This document shows positions 59,673 to 64,000 of a DNA stretch of 64,000 bases, in pieces. Source of the DNA: DATCLS01 sp036563805 (GTDB lineage: Bacteria > Actinomycetota > Acidimicrobiia > Acidimicrobiales > VFJN01). The translations under genes were made by a program, and so were the position numbers. Location of the stretch: NCBI GenBank assembly GCA_036563805.1, contig DATCLS010000044.1:1-64000 (forward strand), written 5' to 3'. The first letter of the stretch is position 1. Every line of letters begins with the position of its first letter. The notes below the pieces were generated by a model. The model was given only the letters and a program-made list of their open reading frames with translations, was not told the DNA's origin and ran no database searches.

Positions 59673-62510
59673 TCAGCCCTCCCCCGTCGTGCCGGCGGCG
59701 AGCGACCACTGGGCCTCGGCGGCCGGACCGCCGGTCGTCGGGGCGACGGCCGGCCCCGCCGCAGACGCCGTGGACCCCGCAGACCCCGTAAACCCCGCGG
59801 ACGCCGCCGGGGCCGCCGCCCCCACCGTCGGCGCCGGGGCGGCCACGCCCCCGCCGCCGGCGACCCGCATCACCCGCACGGCGGCCACCTTGTACAGCGG
59901 CTGCTTCGACACCGGATCCCAGGCCGTGATCGTCAGCTCGTTGGCCGCCCGCGGCGCCCGCCCGCCCTCCGGCCCGCCGGTCCGGCCGCCCGGCCCGCCG
60001 GGCCGAGCCCCACCGGCGCCGGCCCCGCCGGCCCCCGCCAGATCCCACGTCCCGTAATGGAACGGCACGAACACGACCCCGGGGCGCACCCCGCTCAGCC
60101 GGGCCCGGCCCTCGAGGGCGCCCCGCGCCGACTCCACCCGTACGACGTCGCCCTCTTCTACCCCGAGGGGCCGGGCGTCGTCCGGGCACAGCTCGACCCA
60201 CACGTCGGGGGCGGCGGCGTGCAGCTGCGGGGCCCGGGCGGTCTTGGTCCGGGTGTGGAACTGGTAGACGGTCCGCCCGGTGGTGAGGACGAGCGGGCGG
60301 TCGTCGGTCGGGACCTCCGGCGACGCCTCGTACTCGACGGCGTGGAGGAACGCCCGCCCGCCCGGCTCCTTGGCCCGGTACTCGTCCGCGCTGAACGCCG
60401 CCCCCGAGGCCAGGTCATGCCCGTAGGTCTCGCAGTAGGCGGGGTCGGTGTTGAACCGGCCGTCCGCGTACAGGCGCTCGGCGCCGACGGGCGGTGCCGG
60501 CGCCCCCAGGCGCCCGGCCGGGCACGGCCACTGGATCCCGCTCCCGCCCCGCAACGCCGCGTAGGTGATCCCGCTGTAGTCGCAGGGCCGGCCCCGCGAG
60601 CACGCCTTCCACGCCTCGAACGCCGTCTCGGGCCCGTCCCACCGCATCAGCGGGGCGCCGTCCCGGTCCCGGAACCCCATCCGCCGGGCGTAATCGAGGA
60701 AGATGTCGAGGTCGGCCCGGGCGTCGCCCGGCGGCTCGACCGCCTTCTCGGACAGGTGGACGGTGCGGTCGGCGTTGGTGAACGTCCCGGTCTTCTCGCC
60801 CCAGGTGGCGGCGGGTAGCACGACGTCGGCCAGCTCGGCGGTCTCGGTGAAAAAGATGTCCTGCACGACCACGAGCAGGTCCTCCCGGGCGAGGATGCGC
60901 CGGATCCGGGCCAGCTCGGGCAGCGACACCGCCGGGTTGGTGGCCGAGATCCACAGCAGCCCGAGCGACCCCTGCTCGGCGTACCGGAAGATCTGCATGG
61001 CGTGAGTCGGCGGCGCCCAGTGGGGGATGGTCGTCTCGTCGACGTTCCACAGCCGGGCGAGCTGGCGCACATGCTCCGGGTTGTCCCAGTTGCGCATGCC
61101 GGGCAGGTCGCCGTCAGCCCCGGTCTCCCGGGTGTTCTGGGCGGTCGGCTGCCCGTTCATCTGCAGGACCCCGGCGCCGGGTCGGCCGATCATCCCCCGC
61201 AGCAGGTGGACGTTGTTGACCTGGCAGGCGGCCGCCGTCGCCTGGTTGGACTGGTAGAAGCCCTGCAGGACGGTCGACAGGAGCCGGTCGGCCGTGCCCA
61301 GGATCGCGGCGGCGGCCTCGAGCTCCGCCTCCGCCACGCCGCACAGGGCGGCGACCCGGCCGGGAGGATAGGCGGCGGTGACCCGCTCGAGCTCCTCGAC
61401 GCCCAGGGTGTGGGCCCGCACGTAGCCCTCGTCGACCCGGCCCCGGGCGAACAGCAGGTGGATGAGCCCGTTCATCAGCGCCTGGTTGGTGCCGGGCCGG
61501 ACGGCGAGGTGGACGTCGGCCTCCCGGGCCGGCACCGTCGACCGGGGGTCGGCCACCACCAGCGCCGGCGGGTCGGGCCCGAGGCGCCGGTCGAGCATCC
61601 GCGCCCACAGCACGGTCTGGGTCTCGGCCACGTTGTGGCCCCACAGGGCGAGGGCGTCGCAGTGATCGACGTCGGCGTACGAGGCCGGCTGGCCGTCGGT
61701 GCCGAAGCTGGCCTTGAGGGCGGCTGCGGCGGTGGCGGTGCACAGGCGGGTGTTGCCGTCCATGTGGGGCGTGCCGATGCCGGCCTTTCCGATGACGGCC
61801 AGCGTGTAGTACTCCTCCAGGAACAGCTGGCCGCTGGTGTGGAAGCCGATGCGCCCCCACCCGCCGGGGCGGTCCAGCAGCTCCCGCGACCGGTCGACGA
61901 CCCGACCCATCGCCGTGTCCCAGTCGGTCTCGACCAAGCGGCCGCCGTCCCGGACCAGCGGGGCCGTGAGCCGGTCGGGCGAGCCGTTGGCCTGCCAGCC
62001 GAACAGGTCCTTGGGACCGAGCCGGCCGTGGTTCACCCGGTCGTCCGCCCGGCCCCGGACGCCGACGATCCGCCCGTCCTTCACGGCGATGTCGAGGGCG
62101 TCGCCGTTGGAGTGGAGGATCGATGCGCTCTGCACCCACCGGTCCACGTCCTCGGGACGGACCCCCGGCTCCAGGTAGGCGTCGACCCGGACCGGCCAGG
62201 GGCTCCGCGTCCCGAGCCCGCCGGGCAGCCGGACGCGGAGCGGCCCCGGGACCCGGGCGGCGAGCCGCGCGAGGCGCGGCGGCCGGCCGTAGGGCGTGGG
62301 CGGGCCCCATGGGTCGGCCACCCGATCGGAGGTGCCGGACCGGAGCCCCGGCCGCGACCCGGACCGATCGGTGGCGCTGGGGGCCCGGCCGGCGGGCGCA
62401 GGGCCGGCGGCCGCGGCGGGCGCCCCGGACCCCCCGGACGCGGCGGCCTCCCCCGGTTCTCCCGCCCCGGGCGCCCCGGCGCGACGATGCGGCACTGAGG
62501 GTCGTGCCAT
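59673..62510 (-). CDS. Molybdopterin oxidoreductase without the N-terminal Fe-S cluster
   Basis: A 945-residue DMSO-reductase-superfamily enzyme, closest in layout to assimilatory nitrate reductase/formate dehydrogenase-type proteins. After a ~100-residue Pro/Ala-rich leader, the cluster region reads VQSASILHSNGDALDIAVKD, where relatives have Cys in a C-x2-C-x3-C pattern, and GRLGPKDLFGWQ where the fourth Cys of GRLCPKG should be. The [4Fe-4S] cluster cannot be bound in the usual way. The Mo-site cysteine is probably present in GNTRLCTATAA. The pterin motifs WISATNPAVSLPEL and TGRTVYQFHTRTK are intact. The C terminus has a Gly-rich insert and an Ala-rich tail. ATG 62510 follows GGGGAAG. Confidence 0.85.
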   Translation of the reverse strand: MARPSVPHRRAGAPGAGEPGEAAASGGSGAPAAAAGPAPAGRAPSATDRSGSRPGLRSGTSDRVADPWGPPTPYGRPPRLARLAARVPGPLRVRLPGGLGTRSPWPVRVDAYLEPGVRPEDVDRWVQSASILHSNGDALDIAVKDGRIVGVRGRADDRVNHGRLGPKDLFGWQANGSPDRLTAPLVRDGGRLVETDWDTAMGRVVDRSRELLDRPGGWGRIGFHTSGQLFLEEYYTLAVIGKAGIGTPHMDGNTRLCTATAAAALKASFGTDGQPASYADVDHCDALALWGHNVAETQTVLWARMLDRRLGPDPPALVVADPRSTVPAREADVHLAVRPGTNQALMNGLIHLLFARGRVDEGYVRAHTLGVEELERVTAAYPPGRVAALCGVAEAELEAAAAILGTADRLLSTVLQGFYQSNQATAAACQVNNVHLLRGMIGRPGAGVLQMNGQPTAQNTRETGADGDLPGMRNWDNPEHVRQLARLWNVDETTIPHWAPPTHAMQIFRYAEQGSLGLLWISATNPAVSLPELARIRRILAREDLLVVVQDIFFTETAELADVVLPAATWGEKTGTFTNADRTVHLSEKAVEPPGDARADLDIFLDYARRMGFRDRDGAPLMRWDGPETAFEAWKACSRGRPCDYSGITYAALRGGSGIQWPCPAGRLGAPAPPVGAERLYADGRFNTDPAYCETYGHDLASGAAFSADEYRAKEPGGRAFLHAVEYEASPEVPTDDRPLVLTTGRTVYQFHTRTKTARAPQLHAAAPDVWVELCPDDARPLGVEEGDVVRVESARGALEGRARLSGVRPGVVFVPFHYGTWDLAGAGGAGAGGARPGGPGGRTGGPEGGRAPRAANELTITAWDPVSKQPLYKVAAVRVMRVAGGGGVAAPAPTVGAAAPAASAGFTGSAGSTASAAGPAVAPTTGGPAAEAQWSLAAGTTGEG

Positions 62511-62604
62511 GCTCGCGGCTTCCCCGGCGGCCACCGCCGGAAACGAACGGCCGGATCCGGCACATCAGACCGACGATCCGAGCCCGTATCCGCAGGCGAC
62601 GCAC

Positions 62605-62610
62605 TAGGGT
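62605..62610 (+). promoter_or_regulatory. -10-like TAGGGT box
   Basis: TAGGGT ends 6 bases before ATG 62617. The following GACCAA is no ribosome binding site, so translation probably starts on a leaderless transcript. Confidence 0.45.
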
Positions 62611-62616
62611 GACCAA

Positions 62617-63399
62617 ATGAGACCCGTGGACGTGCTGGGACTCAACGTCGAGGCGGCCAGCGGTGGGCCTCTCGTCCTGCTGCGGGAGCACGATGCTCCC
62701 TACAGGGTGCTTCCGATGGCCATTGGCACGCCCGAGGCCATCGCCATCGGCTTGGCCCTGGGCCACGAGGTGCCGCCCCGGCCGCTGACCCACGACCTGC
62801 TGGCGACGCTGATCCACGACCTCCACGCCCAGGTCGACCACGTCGAGGTGACCGAGCTGCGCGAGGGCACGTTCCACGCCGAGCTGACGCTGCGGGGCCC
62901 GACCGGTGTGCGGCGGCTCGACAGCCGCCCGTCCGACGCCATCGCGCTGGCGCTGCGGGTCGACGCCCCCGTCTACGTCAGCGAGGAGGTCCTCGACGAG
63001 GCCGGGGCCATCCTGCAGGTCGTCTCCGAGGACGATCTGGCCGACGACGACCTCGCCGCCGAGGACGAGGCGGTCGACGAGGAGGTCATCGAGGCCGAGG
63101 TGGCCCGGTTCCGGGCCCTGCTCGACGACATCGACCCCGCCCGGCTCGCCGACATCGGCGACATCGCCGACGCGGTCCGGGACGCGGACGTGGAGGCGCC
63201 GGCTCCCGCCGCGGGCACGGCCGAGGCCGGCGAGGGCGAGGTGGACGCAGTCGATGACGACGAGGACGACGACATCGACGACGGCATCCGCACCGTCGAC
63301 GACCTCGACGACCTGGACGCGGCCGGCGACGAGGACCCCGACGACGTCGGCGACGCCGGCGACGAGGACGACGGCCCGGGCGGTCCCACCCGGCCCTGA
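62617..63399 (+). CDS. DUF151/bifunctional nuclease-domain protein with acidic tail
   Basis: A 260-residue protein. Residues 1-135 are the DUF151 (bifunctional nuclease, BFN) domain, with LPMAIGTPEAIAIGLALGHE, RPLTHDLLATLIHDL and RRLDSRPSDAIALALRVDAP all matching. The remaining ~125 residues are extremely acidic (runs such as DDDEDDDIDDG), an addition to the usual ~150-160-residue actinobacterial form. Plant BFN has RNase and DNase activity; bacterial roles are unclear. The divergent gap to the molybdoenzyme is about 106 bases. Confidence 0.88.
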   Translation: MRPVDVLGLNVEAASGGPLVLLREHDAPYRVLPMAIGTPEAIAIGLALGHEVPPRPLTHDLLATLIHDLHAQVDHVEVTELREGTFHAELTLRGPTGVRRLDSRPSDAIALALRVDAPVYVSEEVLDEAGAILQVVSEDDLADDDLAAEDEAVDEEVIEAEVARFRALLDDIDPARLADIGDIADAVRDADVEAPAPAAGTAEAGEGEVDAVDDDEDDDIDDGIRTVDDLDDLDAAGDEDPDDVGDAGDEDDGPGGPTRP

Positions 63400-63727
63400 G
63401 CCCGGTGGGCGGGGCCGCCCCCGTCGGCCCCGCCCGTTCCGCCGTCTCTGCCGCCCGGCCACGACGGCGCGCCGACCGGACCCCCACAGGGGCACGCCAA
63501 AGCCGGAGATCCCATGGACCCCTCACCTCCCAGCGGATGGCGGGGGTCTGACGGAAGTCGGCTCCTCACGGCCCCCCGGCGCCTGCCTAGCTCCCCCCGT
63601 CTCTTACAGCGATACTGCAACCGTAAGGCCTGTGGAGCAAGGGTCGTCAAGGAGTCGAGCGCGGTCGACAAGCGCCGGTCGCCGGCCGTCGCTGTCTGCT
63701 CGGGCTGCTGCGGCCGGCGGTCCCGTG
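63400..63727. other. 328-base gap between convergent genes
   Basis: It starts with a hairpin terminator (63407-63435). Further in, an AT-richer patch carries CTTAC and GTAAG arms (near 63603-63628). I see no gene on either strand that I would defend. Confidence 0.5.
63407..63435. terminator. 11-bp hairpin after the DUF151 gene
   Basis: GGGCGGGGCCG (63407-63417) and CGGCCCCGCCC (63425-63435) pair perfectly around a 7-base loop, 7 bases after the stop codon. Confidence 0.75.
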
Positions 63728-64000
63728 TCAGGGCATCAGCTCGGCCCGGCCGTGGGTGATCACGGTGGCGCCGGCGCACTCGGCCTCGAACGCGCACCCG
63801 AGCCGGCCGGCGTCGTACAGGCGCACCTGCAGCCGCTCGCCCAGGTACGTTGGAGCGGCGAAGCGGACGGCCACGCGCCGGACCCGGGCCGGGTCGCCGT
63901 CCGCCACCACTTGGACGACGCCCTGGGCGCACAGTGCCATCGTGCACAGGCCGTGGAGGAAGACCCGGTCGGCGCCGCTCCGGCGGGCCGCCGCCGCGTC
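63728..64000 (-). CDS. MaoC-like hotdog dehydratase, C-terminal part (cut by window edge)
   Basis: Only the last ~90 residues are inside the window. The sequence RVFLHGLCTMALCAQGVVQV, then RRVAVRFAAPTYLGERLQVR, is typical of the second hotdog unit of MaoC/2-enoyl-CoA hydratase-type proteins, where the H-G-x-C-T-M helix is conserved. The start lies to the right of the window. It probably hydrates or dehydrates a CoA-linked acyl chain; the substrate is unknown. Confidence 0.7.
   Translation of the reverse strand, partial: DAAAARRSGADRVFLHGLCTMALCAQGVVQVVADGDPARVRRVAVRFAAPTYLGERLQVRLYDAGRLGCAFEAECAGATVITHGRAELMP

Noticed and set aside
63514..63759. 81-codon plus-strand frame in the convergent gap
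   Set aside because: It runs into the end of the MaoC-like gene, has no ribosome binding site and resembles no family.

Overview
The window is a very GC-rich (roughly three quarters G+C) actinobacterial chromosome segment. Codon use, abundant GTG starts, many TetR regulators and a catabolic gene set (LLM flavin monooxygenase, CaiB-type CoA-transferase, family-2 amidohydrolase, CoxLMS-type hydroxylase) fit a free-living soil or aquatic actinobacterium. Acidimicrobiia is my best guess, by inference only. I see no rRNA, tRNA, CRISPR array, intact transposase or prophage.

Layout. 0-12 kb: a secreted LysM/Rpf-like muralytic protein, a DUF2795 protein, a TetR-polyprenyl synthase pair with a perfect operator, an acetoacetate-decarboxylase-like protein, a methyltransferase, an HtrA-like protease, a secreted lipase with a divergent TetR, and a membrane histidine-kinase-like protein. 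Decayed genes (quinone reductase, acyltransferase/PKS fragment, copper-monooxygenase tail) lie between them. 12-24 kb: a minus-strand block with a form II CoxSLM molybdenum hydroxylase, its CoxD/CoxE/CoxG accessory genes, an HTTM protein with partner, and an unusual toroid-MarC fusion. 24-31 kb: dehydrogenases, DUF421, LLM oxidoreductase, class II aldolase, and a second TetR + kinase pair paralogous to that at 9-12 kb. 33-41 kb: a tightly coupled three-gene condensin-like operon (kleisin-like, small winged-helix-like, 1500-residue SMC ATPase) resembling MukFEB/JetABC but with no nuclease gene beside it; this is the strongest candidate for an unusual system. 41-64 kb: a GT-C glycosyltransferase (AftB/ZomB-like), zinc dehydrogenase, metallo-beta-lactamase, amidohydrolase with divergent IclR, copper-monooxygenase-like lipoprotein, CoA-transferase/epimerase pair, a tandem double-TetR protein, a CAP-domain lipoprotein, a cyclase, and a molybdopterin oxidoreductase whose N-terminal iron-sulfur cysteines are all replaced. 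A DUF151 nuclease and a partial MaoC-like gene end the window.

How the genes work together. Ten gene pairs are joined by 4-base GTGA/ATGA stop-start overlaps, so the operons are easy to read. Many first genes carry a TAnnnT box only 7-13 bases before the start codon, which suggests widespread leaderless or near-leaderless transcripts. The window mixes housekeeping, catabolic and accessory genes, with several remnants that indicate ongoing gene loss.
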